A DNA stretch of 64,000 nt from Rhodocollybia butyracea. Taxonomy: Eukaryota > Basidiomycota > Agaricomycetes > Agaricales > Omphalotaceae. Shown piece by piece: positions 11,765 through 22,847 of this stretch. Where the stretch lies: positions 186,001-250,000 of the forward strand of contig JADNRY010000028.1 in NCBI GenBank assembly GCA_015501585.1. The letters run 5' to 3'. Position numbers and translations under genes: made by a program. The notes under the pieces were generated by a model. That model ran no database searches, was not told the origin of the DNA, and saw only the letters and a program-made list of their open reading frames with translations. The first letter of the stretch is position 1. Each line of letters starts with the position of its first letter.

Positions 11765-12400
11765 ATGGCCGACCTGCTCGACATGAAACTCAACGATGGT
11801 CAGAAGACCAAAGCGATACCGGTATTAATACCGAAGATGTGGATGTGGTGTACGCGTATGATATCGACGATAGTCTTCCAAAGCCAAACTGACCGCTTTC
11901 GGCTTCCACGCCCCTGCGCCAAGTGGCCTCCTCTCCACTACTACCGCACCATCATCCCTTACGCTTCTTGGACACGCGCCGTTACACCATACAAGCCCTT
12001 ACGGCATCTCCGACTGCAATTTCCCGTCCTCCCTACTCCCAGTCCCACCACCCCTCTCAACAGCAGAGTCCGTACCTCGTCGCCATGTCCGGTTCTCGTT
12101 CAGTTCTTCATACGTCCTGCCGTTTGTCTCGGATGACGAGTACCCCGCAAACCCCCCCTCTGCATCGCTGTACGACAGTTCATATACATACCTTGCGTCT
12201 ACGGCGTATCCTGGAGAGGGGAGGGTAACATACCCACGGGCGTCGGTTTATGCGCAGAGTCCGTATATCATGAGCTCTGGGGCACGCTGCTACTGGGTGT
12301 ATCGGGGTACAGCATGGGGGAGAGGGAAGCATGTATCCGCTTCCGCTGTCCTCATATTCGAGTCCGTGCATCCCATTGAAGAGCCGGAGTCCTAGTCCTT
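11765..12400 (+). pseudogene. Degenerate acidic-protein gene, copy 3
   Basis: Starts MADLLDMKLNDG at 11765 but shifts frame within 40 bases. The acidic block (EDQSDTGINTEDVDVVYAYD) continues in the neighbouring frame. The tail with CCTGGAGAGGGGAGGGTAACATAC and the downstream spacer match unit 1 closely. So this is the third copy of the same gene, inactivated by a small indel. Confidence 0.45.
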
Positions 12401-12840
12401 TTTGATTAATTCTAGTGGAAGCTTTGACGATGTATTTCTGTCTTTCTATGTTGCGATGCTATCTGGTATGCTATATCTTACCTACTTGTTTCTTTCCGCA
12501 GTTCTCTTTGCTATCCATTATGTGTTCATTCGGCGTCTTACTTTACAGTCTGCAGCAATTGATTAGAAGCCGATTTCTGCTGGAGTCCTCGAGTATGCAG
12601 AAAGCTTACACCGCTACGACAGTGAACCCAGTGAAGCCAAGCCGCATCACATCCATATCACAGCAATCTACCTATAATTCCCAAAAGCACGCACAGGTCG
12701 ATAATTATCCATTTCTACATCAGTTTCACAGGCAACTCGTTTTTCAACGCGACGCGCTTGTCATTAGGCGAGAAATGTGTTATCGGTAAAGAACCTAATA
12801 AAGCTATGAAAGGCGAATTATGCTAACCAGGATGCGCCGA

Positions 12841-13506
12841 CTATTCTGCAGAGCATTCGCTTAGACCATTAATTATGACAACTCTTCGGTGATTCGTCTC
12901 CAGATGCGTCTGAGCCATTAACCGAGATGAACCGAGATGAAGGTTAGGTTGTTTGAGCAGAGTCCTGACTGATGACTCAAAATACAGATAGGTTTTCAAC
13001 GTTCGATAACCACCGAATGAATGTACGATCGAGCGTAGCTCGGGGATCGTAGTGGCCATCAGCAAAGCAAGTGTAGTGAACAACCATCGAGGATCGTTTT
13101 CGTGAGGGATCGGCGTGCCAAAAGAAGAACTCCCAGCGGATTTCATTTTCAGCATATGCCTTGCGGGTCTGTAGAGCCAGCAGATCATCGTTCGGGAAAG
13201 CCTTTGGCAGATCCTGTTTAGCCCCAGTCCAAGATTTCCTCGCGCGTTCCCGGGCGGCACAAAGACAGAGAGAGACGGGCCTCTGCATGAAACGAGGCAG
13301 AAGCGGCTTTGTGATTGTATCAGGATTGTATACAGCCTGAGGCCTGAGTTTGAGAAGACCTTCGTTGATAACGAGTGATTTACTAACTGCTGAGCGTACC
13401 TCGTTAACCCTACGGCATAAATGTGTTCAGGTCGCGACCTACGTTATTGCTTGGAAGGTTCTTGGAAGATTCCCGCAATAGCGAAATTGTGACAGCTACT
13501 AAACAT
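12841..13506 (-). pseudogene. NACHT gene relic, copy 3
   Basis: A decayed NACHT copy. The first exon is recognisable from 13506 (MFSSCHNFAI) but hits a stop within 20 codons. Further on there are pieces of the region flanking the P-loop (KAFPNDD), the post-Walker A strand (FFWHADPSRK), LFTTLAL, and a Walker B-like VVIINGLSEC, spread over two frames. The P-loop is lost. The 3' half of the gene is missing. Confidence 0.7.
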
Positions 13507-13519
13507 CTGGGGGTACTAA

Positions 13520-14278
13520 TAAGTAGGTTAGGCCGCTTCGCGTTAGTTGGAAGAAGCAGAATGGGCGCTAATAGACAAGCGCTCCAAGTTGATCAAGTTC
13601 TTCTCAATTCTTATCTCAAATTGAAGGTTTCAACATGACAAGCTGTAGTCATCTGCATTCTCTAGCTCTTATACTTAAACGATGCATCTTATTGAAACAA
13701 GGTGGACGTTTGGACGTAACTACGCACTACTGTCCAAACAATCCGTAATTACTATGGGGCATCATTGTCTGCTCATCTTTGCTTTCAGGTGCCTGTCTGC
13801 TTCGAATTCAAATTTTGATGCAAGACGTGTATGTGCCCCTATTTTTTGAGCCCCACAACCGCGAGAAAACCGTACGTGCGAAGCGGTTTCCTTGGTACTT
13901 GAGTACAAAACCAAATTTTACAAGTGTTAGTTCCCATTTTACATTTCTGACTAAGACCTAACAGGCAGAACAGAAGAAATGGAAACGTCTTCTCGCTCAA
14001 CCACGAAGTCTTCAGAATCAATATCTCTCGTCTATGGCGCTGTGGCAACCCCCTTTCAAGGTCTAAAGATGGCTTGATTATCTTGCCTCGCGGAATAGAT
14101 ATACTATAGGCTGAAAAGGATATATTGAACAAGCTACTTCGCGGGAGACTAAAGAATGAAACGTAAATTCAGACTGCTCCTTTTAGTGCCTCTTAAATCA
14201 GGGATGTGGGGATACGAGGTAATACGTCTCTCCAACAATTTTCTTTCGGATTCCGATTATCCGTTTGAAACTGGCCCT
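13520..14278. other. Intergenic region, nothing recognised
   Basis: Spacer between the NACHT cluster and the DUF6534 gene. Short open frames occur on both strands, but none has family features or splice-supported continuation. An in-frame extension of the next gene back to 14156 is possible, but the homologous proteins start close to the ATG at 14279. Confidence 0.4.
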
Positions 14279-16047
14279 ATGGACTTCAACGTACACACAA
14301 CTATAGGCAGTTTGCTAGCTGGATGCGCCGTTGCTGTGGGGTGAGTATAGATATACTCGCTTCTCCCACTAAACCGAGCAGTCTTTGGCAGGCTTTCGGC
14401 TATACTGGGGTTTCAAACCTTCCTTTACTTTCACATCTTCCCTTCTGACGCAATCCGCTACAAGCTCTTGGTGCGTATTTTCCATTCAAGGCATTGACTC
14501 TGTATTTATCATTGGGATAGGTTGCATGGATTTGGTACGATTATTTGCTAGATCCATTTCGATAAAGCGTGAAAGTCTCTTACAGGTTTATCGACGCCGT
14601 ACACACTGCTCTCATTTGCACAACGGTTTGGCTATATGCCGTAGATAACTTCTCAAATCCGGGGATCGTTACGAGGATCTTCCCGTTCGTGATTCGCTGT
14701 TTCAACAAGGCTAAAATTCATGTTTTAACCCACTCATAGAACTGTTGCTGTACGAGTCGATGACTTTTTGTTCATTGTCTCATCTGACCTTTTCTCCATA
14801 GCTTTCGGTCGCGATGACCGCTACCACTGCCTTGAGCGTCAACACGTAAATCATCTGCAACAATCCAGTCTCCTCCAGACTTACTGATTCCTGTAGATTT
14901 TATGCGTGGAGAATCCATAAGTTGAGTCGACGCAACTGGCTGCTCACAGGTTCGATTGGTTTGCTATGCACTACTCGAATCGGTAAGCACTATCCTTAGT
15001 TCCCAGTCTTTTCTACTTGCGTGCTAATTTGTCCTTGCAGCAATGGCTCTAGGTTCGCTAATTATTTACTGTCATTGCTAGGCTAAATCTGTGTGTTTGC
15101 ATTGGCAGTATTGGCTACTGAGATGTGCGAATTTTTTCCAGTCTCTCCAAACCCTTCTTGAATTCACACTTAGGATTATTACCAAGACATTCCCCGAGTT
15201 TGCGAAGGGATTCAAAGTGCGTTGATATCATTGACATGGAATCGGAGTTGTTCATGATTCTCTCTGCAGCTTTGGTTTACGGCTGGTTTGTTACTTTCTG
15301 CGTTTACAGATGTCGTCATCTCCTTTTTGCGATATTATTACCTTCGAAACCTAAAGAGGGGTTATGCATCGTACGTGTCCCTGTTCCAAAAAAGCAAAAT
15401 CCTCATGTTGTATTATAATAGGACACAGGAGGCGGTAGATGCTGTATTAATATTCACCATTAATGATGGCCTTTCAACTTGGTTATAATTTCACCTTTTC
15501 TCTTAGTAGCTTTCCATTAACCTTCATTTAGTGGCGTGGTCAGTCTCGCGGCTATATGTGTGAGTACTTTGTTTCGAACTTCGGATCCCTCCTCATCACA
15601 TCTGTAGTGGTTGATCATGCCAAACAATTTCATCCAACTCGGGATATACTTCTCTATATCCAAGTGTACGCATGCCTTTCGGTACATAATTATCGCTAAT
15701 CGTACGCGTATACAGTATACTCCAACTCTTTACTGGCAACGTAGGTCTTTCCCTTACACTCGGAATTCTCGGGGGGATGCTCAGCTTCGGTGCACAGACT
15801 GAATCTTCGCAACTGGTATCGCCATCGATATGCGCCTCGGCCACTTGGGCTTTCTGTATTTCACGCCAGTCCGAGTAATGGGCCTAATGTCAATGAGGCG
15901 AGCTCTGCCAAAGCAACACCTTTGACACCTATTTCTTCTGCCTTGCTCAGAGAAACACAATCCAATCATGATCATGATGCAACTGTATGCATTCTTTTTC
16001 ATTCACAGCTTCCCATCGTAGCTCATACAAATGCTTTTGTCTTCTAG
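14279..16047 (+). CDS. DUF6534-type seven-helix membrane protein
   Basis: A basidiomycete integral membrane family of unknown function with about seven helices and a conserved NSLLATLN.R motif near the end of the membrane part. The gene is split by many short introns. The first exons join as MDFNVHTTIGSLLAGCAVAVG, then LGFQTFLYFHIFPSDAIRYKLL, then VAWIWFIDAVHTALIC, matching the usual first three helices. Later exons give FYAWRIHKLSRRNWLLTGSI, TDVVISFLRYYYL and AVDAVLIFTINDGLST. The hallmark is rebuilt across an intron at about 15750-15798 as SNSLLATLNLRNWYRHRY. The gene ends in a hydrophilic tail with stop at 16047. The exon around 15060-15240 (FQSLQTLLEFT) is the least certain part. No frame break is obvious. 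Function is unknown for the family. Confidence 0.75.
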
Positions 16048-16049
16048 CG

Positions 16050-16998
16050 AACTGAGGTATTCGTTGACCGTCAGATAGAATACAACGTGGCCGATTTGAT
16101 GCTTCGAGGTTCCAACTTGGATACTCACTCGCGCGAGATGAAATCTGAAGGTGGCAGGAGAATCAGCACTCTGCTCGTTTGAACTTCTTGCGTGGACTAT
16201 TCGGACATCCAACCATATCGCCCAGAAACTGATTCTAGTATTTATCCTTGCAATATTTATCCTCAAAGATTCGAAATGCAGCACGAGTCGCTCGGTCTAG
16301 ACGTCTTTGTTTGTAGCTCAATTGTGTGTACCTTGTAGTAAAAACTTCGGCTTCATTCTTCATTTCAGCGGTGCGAGAAATCCATGGTATGACTCTGAGA
16401 ACCGCTGTTGAGCCGGCGAAATGAGTACACATACTATCGATTCTGTTTATATCCGGAAGTTCAACGGTAAATCAAGAGATGCTTGCTAAATTGTCTCTCT
16501 GCAGTCACCAGTCGCAATATGCTTCTCGTGTCGATATCATTTCCTATTCAGGAATCCCATCTTCACTTTGAACAAATGAAGCCATCTGACTCGTTCTGCA
16601 CTGAACTTTAGCTGCCTCACACACTTTCTTCTATTCTTCCCAGCTTCCACGAAGCCCTGAGCGGTGATATCAGCCCACAGCTTCGACTCGATGTTCCGGT
16701 GACCGCATGCCACATATGGGAGTTGAATAACCTCATTGTAGAGAGCACTGGCCTTGCATCTTGATGGCCAGGATGAGCTGGCTGGCATAAATAGAAAGCT
16801 TGACTGTTCTCGTCATGGCTCTGGAACCTTAAAAGCCTAGCGATTGACCTGGATGACCACTAGACCTTCCGTGCTCCTTATAAGCCCTCGTTATACGCGG
16901 TGCAAAGGTCGACAATCCAGTTTACATTCCACAGTCAAAAGTACGCGGTTGTTTCTTAAACGGTTTCGCGGAAATCCAACCCATATTATAGATCCAAC
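16050..16998. other. Spacer with a possible decayed gene fragment
   Basis: The minus strand at 16537-16788 has an 83-residue open frame (ALYNEVIQLPYVACGH, FVEAGKNRRKCVRQLKFS) with codon use like a gene. It could be the remnant of an F-box/LRR protein, since many of those have an ALYREV-like phrase after the F-box, but no F-box is left. The rest holds nothing I can support. A TATA-like TTATAAG at about 16877 lies 120 bases before the next start codon. Confidence 0.3.
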
Positions 16999-18240
16999 AT
17001 GACGAAAACCCATCCTTTCTTCACATTACCACCGGAAATTCAAACACAGATTTTTACCCTTGCATGCACCCCAGCATCAACATGGGGAAGCACTGTGGGC
17101 CCCTCTTATCTCACTGCGTCGTTGACTGGGATCTCTCTCTCTCGCGTCTCCAAATACATCAATGCGGTTTCCGCTCCTGTCCGGCGCCGGGCCGTCGTCA
17201 TCTACGGTTGGAAGGCAATACTCGCCTTCGAGGAATGCCTCCAAAGCACCAGCATCTGTACCAGTCGCGTCCGCTATCTGACCCTCATCTGTGACGAGCT
17301 GCCTTCAGATCCAACCTCACTCGGCATTCCAGCCAATGACACAGGACCGCGTTGTTCAACCAACCGGAAGGTAGAGCGGCTGCTATTGGAAGTCATCGCG
17401 AGGATACTGCGCATTATCGGAGATGATCTGCATGAGCTCGAGATTGGATTTCAGGCCATCGAACACTTGAAGGATCCTATCGCGTATCTTTCACATTCCA
17501 GTCCTCAGTCACCGCTATCCTTTTCGCAACTACAAACGATGTTCTACGCGTGTCCCCCGTCGAACGCTTTCCCATGGGATATGAACGTGTCTGCAAGCGC
17601 TCCATCTGATGTATCTCTATTCCCACATATTTCATGCCCACGGCTGTACGAGCTGACAGTCATATGCAACGATCCCAGCACAGCCTTCCAGAGTGGCAAC
17701 GAAACACAGGACGACGGGCCTGAAGACGCAGGGGACGGGCCCAGAGAAGTAGAAAATACACAATCCAATTCGACAACGGAATACGACAAGCGTGTACCCT
17801 CAGATGACAGTTTTCCAGCCCCATTTCCATCTCTCTCAACTTTGACACTGATCGCTTCTACACCGGAGAAGGCACTGGCCGCCCTCGATGAAGACGAAGC
17901 TGCCTGGGATGTCGGCGCCACCGTTGTTATCAACCCCAAAAGCTTAGGAACCAAAACAAGCACCTCGGTGACGGCTACTGCCAGCGAAGGAAACATATGG
18001 CCGCCACGAGAGCTTCGTACAGTTGTATTGCGGCCAAAAGCGCGATGGGACGAAAGATGGGAAAGTCTAGCTGATGTCGTAAAGAGGCAGCGAGAGGAAG
18101 AGGCCGAGAAAGAGGCCGAGAAAGACAAGAAGAAAAACGACGAGGGCGCAGAAGACGATGGTGCAGAAGACGCAGGCAGTGCGAAGCTCGAGATTCTAGT
18201 GCTGAAACCAGGAGAGCAGCTTGGGATGAGACACTGTTAA
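16999..18240 (+). CDS. F-box-like protein
   Basis: Single open frame of 413 residues without introns. Near the N-terminus it has an F-box-like segment, FFTLPPEIQTQIFTLAC (about residues 7-23), followed by ISLSRVSKYINAVSAPV, the spacing seen in Agaricomycete F-box proteins. The F-box normally binds Skp1 and recruits targets to an SCF ubiquitin ligase. The rest has scattered leucine-rich strands (RVRYLTLICDEL, LYELTVICNDP, LSTLTLIAS, LRTVVLRPKARW), which fit an irregular LRR-like substrate domain. The C-terminus carries a charged Lys/Glu-rich tract (about residues 360-400) that may be a coiled coil or disordered. Target unknown. Its neighbours give no clue. Confidence 0.75.
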   Translation: MTKTHPFFTLPPEIQTQIFTLACTPASTWGSTVGPSYLTASLTGISLSRVSKYINAVSAPVRRRAVVIYGWKAILAFEECLQSTSICTSRVRYLTLICDELPSDPTSLGIPANDTGPRCSTNRKVERLLLEVIARILRIIGDDLHELEIGFQAIEHLKDPIAYLSHSSPQSPLSFSQLQTMFYACPPSNAFPWDMNVSASAPSDVSLFPHISCPRLYELTVICNDPSTAFQSGNETQDDGPEDAGDGPREVENTQSNSTTEYDKRVPSDDSFPAPFPSLSTLTLIASTPEKALAALDEDEAAWDVGATVVINPKSLGTKTSTSVTATASEGNIWPPRELRTVVLRPKARWDERWESLADVVKRQREEEAEKEAEKDKKKNDEGAEDDGAEDAGSAKLEILVLKPGEQLGMRHC

Positions 18241-18481
18241 CTAAAACGGACGTGCAAAACCCTTGTATTCTATACGTTTACTTAGCCATATATATTTGCA
18301 AATGGAAGACACGACGTACCTATAAGACGCTCCACACCAACTGCTTTACGGGAACGAGCCCACACACGCCAACGCTTGGGTAAGAAAAACCAGCAAAAAA
18401 TTGATTATCGACGTACACTGAAGACAGATGTATAGAGAGGTACAGGTACAGATGCAGAGCGGAAAGGAGAAAATGCAGATA

Positions 18482-19618
18482 TCATTTCCTGGCGAAAGTG
18501 ATCTGGAAAAAAGGAGCTGTTAGTCGTTTCAAGCGTATCAGCGAGCGTGAAAATACCTTGATTTTGTTTTCTCCATCCAGTTTGTAGTTGTGCAAAGCTT
18601 CCTTCGCCACGGTTGAGCTTGCCTCGTCTGTGTATTCCACGAAGGCAATGTCCTTCTTCGTTGGAATGAGACGAACTTCGTGCAGATTTGGATACCTAGA
18701 GACGTTCGATCCGAGAATGAAGAGGAAAGGAAAACACAAACGCACTGATTGAACAGCGTCAGTAATTGCTCCTTTGTGACCGATTCTGGGAGATTTTGTA
18801 AGAATAGGATCTTGTTCGGAGGCAGATATTCGTCAGGCATCTGGACGTTCGGTCGTTTCGGTGCTGGAGCGCTAGCTGCTCCATCCACTGCGGGAAACAT
18901 GAGTATCTCAAAGAAATTTATCTCTCATTTCGAACGTACTTTCAGAAGCCAGTCTCTTGGCTTTGAACTTTTCCTTCAACGGATTTGTGTATCGAGTTTT
19001 CCCTATACGAATGCTCAGCCAAGAGAAATTCTCCTTGATAAATGCCAGTCGTACGTTTATGCTCATCTCTTCGAGTCTTGTGCTCATCGAAATTGTCGTT
19101 ATCCAATTTCTTGACCACAGCATCAGATCTTGTTCGTGCAAATGATATTTGCTGCAAGGGAATCAGAAAAAACTAATCAATGAAAAATCCACAAAATGAG
19201 CGCACCATCGGTTTCGAATACAATGGAAATCCTCGAACTTCCTTCATCGCCTTCTTCGCAACTTCCGCGTCTGAAAATGACACAAAAGCCTGCCCTCGCA
19301 TGCGCAAATTGCCGTGCGCGACCACGTCGAGAACTTCGCCGTAGGTTTTGAAAAGACCACGCAGTGAAGCTTTCATCACTAGAAAAAATTACGATGAGTC
19401 GATTTGAACCACAGTTAAACCGCAATAAAAGTATACTAACCATCGATCTTTATCTTTTCGTTTAGATTTTGGATATAGAGCGTTTCCGAAATACGTTCTG
19501 GTTCTGTTGGGACCATTGGAACTGCTGGGGCCTGAGTTGGTACAGAGCCAATTTCCGGAGGAATCATGGGGTTTTCCATGGTATCCATAGGCACAGGAAG
19601 AGCAGAAATTTCAGCCAT
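18482..19618 (-). CDS. U1A/U2B''-type spliceosomal snRNP protein
   Basis: Seven exons (19618-19441, 19378-19206, 19151-19055, 19002-18940, 18887-18746, 18695-18557, 18502-18482) join in frame to 270 residues. Two RRMs are seen. RRM1 (about residues 45-125) has the RNP2-type TLYIQNLNEKI, the RNP1-type GQAFVSFSD and then KPMQISFARTRSD. RRM2 (about 195-270) has KILFLQNLPES, DIAFVEYTDEA and ends KIKITFARK. This is the layout of U1A and U2B'', which bind a stem-loop of U1 or U2 snRNA and act in early splicing. The linker contains NPLKEKFKAKRLA. Fungi often have a single protein of this family, and I cannot decide between the U1A and U2B'' roles. The start has the context ACCATGG. The gene looks intact and single-copy. 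Confidence 0.92.
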
Positions 19619-19639
19619 GGTAGGAAGCTTCAAAAATCA

Positions 19640-20089
19640 CCGATTCAATGTTTCGGGCCTTTGGCGCCTCGTCCTAGTCACGTGATGAATAAGTAATCAT
19701 GTACAAAGACCAGAATCATTCAGAGAGAATCCCAGCGGTTGTATAATTATAACGTCTATTCTAGGAAAGCGCGCAAAACCAGAATTCCGCATGACCAACA
19801 ATGTCGGGACGCAGGAGCCTCGTAGTATCTTACCGCGGTAATCTGTGGCTTCAATACCTTCGGAAAAATCTTTTTATGCCGTGTATAGGAACTATTATAC
19901 CAAGGCAAGTCACTACAAGAGGTTACAAGAGGTTACAAGGCCCAAGTTGACAAGGCGTGCTACATGAAACGTATGATCTGATGGTGCTATGCAGCTTTGT
20001 TTCTTCGTCAGTTCAATATCCGACCTTCTTAAACTTTGTGCTCTTCCTGTCATGTCTCCCCAGGTTCGAGAAATCCCCCGGGATTTACT
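19640..20089. other. Intergenic spacer
   Basis: No gene seen. It contains a short tandem repeat of CAAGAGGTTA near 19920. It probably holds the divergent promoters of the snRNP gene and of the first small membrane-protein gene. An ATG at 20052 opens a short upstream frame overlapping the next gene. Confidence 0.35.
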
Positions 20090-20652
20090 ATGGATCTTCG
20101 CATCTATGTCGCTCTTTTGGTCCCTTCTGTACTTATGACTCTCGTTACGGACGTTATTGAACCTCTTTTGCCTCGCCTAGCCCTCATCATCAGAGTTCTT
20201 TTCATTGCATGGATTCCTTCCTCGCTCTACCTCTCATTCCGGGTACTCTGTCGCATAATCGTACAGATGCCCACAGAACGACTGCTTCCCCTCCGAGGAT
20301 ATGGAATAGAGCGACGGGTCCCAGAGCATCTGGAACACTACATTACACTCATTACTTATGGTCATGCCTGGTTGATGATGGGTCGTCTATTGGATGGTAA
20401 GCACCTTTGGTCAACTGGTACTTTCTGTCTCTATTCATCTTGATCTCAGTTATTTACCCCCTTGGATTTATCCAACTTGCCATCATGCTGGCGTACACCC
20501 TGATAACAGCTGTGGCTTTTGGGAGATGCCTTTTGATTGCTGGTATCGACCAGAATTATTGGGGACATTTCTTTGACCTGTACACTCTCAGTGACCTTTT
20601 TCTACGCGTATCCATCCGTGTAATCAGAAAGGTCACTGCTCTGTTTAGTTGA
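20090..20652 (+). CDS. Small multi-helix membrane protein, family copy A
   Basis: Two exons (20090-20396, 20450-20652) give 169 residues. I do not recognise the family. Visible features: a first hydrophobic segment YVALLVPSVLMTLV, a second LALIIRVLFIAWIPSSLYLS, a conserved hydrophilic loop with RRVPEHLEHYITLITYGHAW, and a long hydrophobic region after the intron (LGFIQLAIMLAYTLI, FGRCLLIAGIDQNYWGHFFD). So probably four membrane helices. The intron position, after the codon for D in LLDG, is shared by all copies. There are no signal peptide cleavage features and no known catalytic motif. It is one of six paralogues in this window, all on the plus strand. An ATG 38 bases upstream opens an overlapping frame. 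The role is unknown. Conserved glycines, tyrosines and charged loop residues between the copies suggest a real protein. Confidence 0.75.
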
Positions 20653-22276
20653 GGAAATCTCAGTTCGTTACTTTCTGTCAAGGTCCATGAACGTCATACT
20701 GATCAAGGTCTTTAGCTCCGTATATTATCGCCGACCACTGCATCTAACTTTTATGATTTTTCTCTCCCATACTTCTGAGACTTGGACGGACAAGTGTTAC
20801 TGGACGCGCCGGGACCGCGGCAGTGAGAAAGCAACTGTGTTAGCCGGATCTGGCATCTGACTTTCGCAATGCGGTTGCTTTTTCACTGCTACGGTTTCCC
20901 TCGGTGCGCTTTGCTGCATACTTTGCTTCGAATGTCGATGTTTTCCCTATCTACTTATGTACAGTGTACACATGCATACCCAAAAGCTTATCATCTATAC
21001 GATGTTAAACTCTAAGCTTGGTCAATCTGAATAAGGATACTCGAATAATATTGAGTACTTGGATGCTATCTAGTATCGTGATTGTGCGCCGAGTTTTTGT
21101 TAGGTGTAGATGTACAAGAAACGATGGTCCAAGAGTTGCACGGCGATCCAGAAACTACTCGGGTGTCGTCTACAAAATTTATCTGCTCTGTGCCATAATG
21201 GGGACAAGTTTGCGACAAGAATAGCTCCGTTGCTATACATCCCCCCTGTTCTTGTAGCAAGCGAGGGCCAGTGTACATAGAGTCTATATATTGATTTGAA
21301 CATTGCACTTATACAGTCAAGTAAAGCTCTTGCAGCCTTGAAGAGCACGGAGCCTAGATATTCACAGAGAAGGTTTTCAAAAAAAATTATTATCTGTGTA
21401 GGCTTCGAGCTTCAAGAGTGTTTTAGTAGCCCAAAATGTCACGGCATCAGTTCAATTTCCAAGTTGCTATCTGAGCGTTATCTCCCACAGCTTGATGCGA
21501 GGGGTGGGCGATCTCTGAATTGAGCAACGTAGGCAAACTTAACCCGACAAGCGAGCTTAATTTGGGGTCCGAGTCTGCACAAAGCCATGTGGCCATTGAT
21601 GTGTGGTCGATCCAGAGAAGTCCAGAGATCGCCCACGTGCTCATGCACTCACCGGCACCTGCTCTGCTACCTCTTGACCTGGTACCAATTTCGTGAGTGA
21701 AATCATCATTACCAGGCTCGATCTGAAAGACTGCTATTACACTACCCAAACGGTTTAGGCCAAGCCGGTAGCTTTCAATTTTACCTTACCGGTATGCCTG
21801 TAGCTGAACGCCAAGCGAGACTCTGGACCAAGCGTCGGTCCTTCCGTAGAAGTTGACGGGCCGCCGTCTTTTAGAGTCTCAAAATAAGTCTCAGTCGTTC
21901 AAAGAATTCTGCAGTGATAAATTGCCGCGAGTGTAACTCGCTTGACGACAGACGTCGCGTTACAATTGCATAGCTTCAGGTTCCTGATAAGTATGCCTCG
22001 AGGGCTGGCTAGGACATCCAAGTTCCTGACTCGGGGGCCCGGAGCATGATCACCGATATCCAAGGAAAAGCATTCCCTTCTCTTTTTCTGTCAAGATCAT
22101 GTTTATCATGATGCACCTCCCTTTCTTATGGATTTTTAATGATTCACTTTCCTTTTTTGATCGAACGGAAATCAAGACTGCCTTCAACTCCCGGTCAACT
22201 CCCAAGCCCCGCGTTCTTCCTATGATATATATATGATGCCTTACAAGAAATTCCCTGGAATTTACTAGTAACTAGT
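20653..22276. other. Spacer between membrane-gene copies A and B
   Basis: The first 200 bases after copy A match the 3' flanks of copies B, C and F (phrases GTTCGTTACTTTC and ACTGATCAAGGT). The duplicated segment therefore extends past the stop codon. Around 21100-21200 a diverged stretch resembles sequence at 23165-23230. The remaining part has no supported gene. No F-box remnant is detectable between these two copies. Confidence 0.5.
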
Positions 22277-22847
22277 ATGGACCTTCGCATCTATGTTGCT
22301 CTCTTGGTGTCATCTGTGGTTGCTACTCTTTTACCAGAGCTGCTTGAACCTCTTTCGCCTCGCCTAGCCGACATCACCAGAGTTCTTTTCGTCGTATGGA
22401 TTCCTTCCTCAATCTACCTCTCATTCCGGTTACTCTGTCGCATAATCGGGCAGATTCCCGCAGAGCAACTACTTCCCCTCCGAGTCCGATCTCGCTATGG
22501 AATAGAGCGACGGGTCCCAGAACGTCTGGAACACTACATTACCCTAATCACTTACGGTCATACGTGGTTGATGCTAGGTTATCTATTGGATGGTAAGCAC
22601 CTTAATCAACTAGCACTCCCCGCCTTTATTGACGTTGATCTCAGTTATTCACCCCCTTGGATTTATCCAACTCGCCATCATGCTGGTGTATACCCTCATA
22701 ACGGTCGTGGCTTTTGGGAAATGCCTTTTAATTGCTGGTATCGACCAGAATTATTGGGGACATTTCTTCGACTTGTACACTCTCAGTGACCTTTTTCTAT
22801 GCATATCCATCCGTGTATTCAGAAAGGTCGTCACTCTATTTAGTTAA
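22277..22847 (+). CDS. Small multi-helix membrane protein, family copy B
   Basis: Exons 22277-22592 and 22645-22847 give 172 residues, closely related to copy A. Shared features: MDLRIYVALLV at the start, IWVPSSIYLSF-type second helix (here VWIPSSIYLSFRLLCRII), RRVPERLEHYITLITYGH and AFGKCLLIAGIDQNYWGHFF. Two or three extra residues (RVRS) in the hydrophilic loop make it slightly longer than copy A. The frame is fully open, so it may be functional. Differences between A and B lie largely outside the conserved loop and last helix. Confidence 0.75.

Noticed and set aside
17544..18128. 194-codon minus-strand open frame
   Set aside because: Antisense to the F-box-like gene at 16999-18240. Ser/Arg-rich composition is the usual shadow of a GC-biased coding strand.
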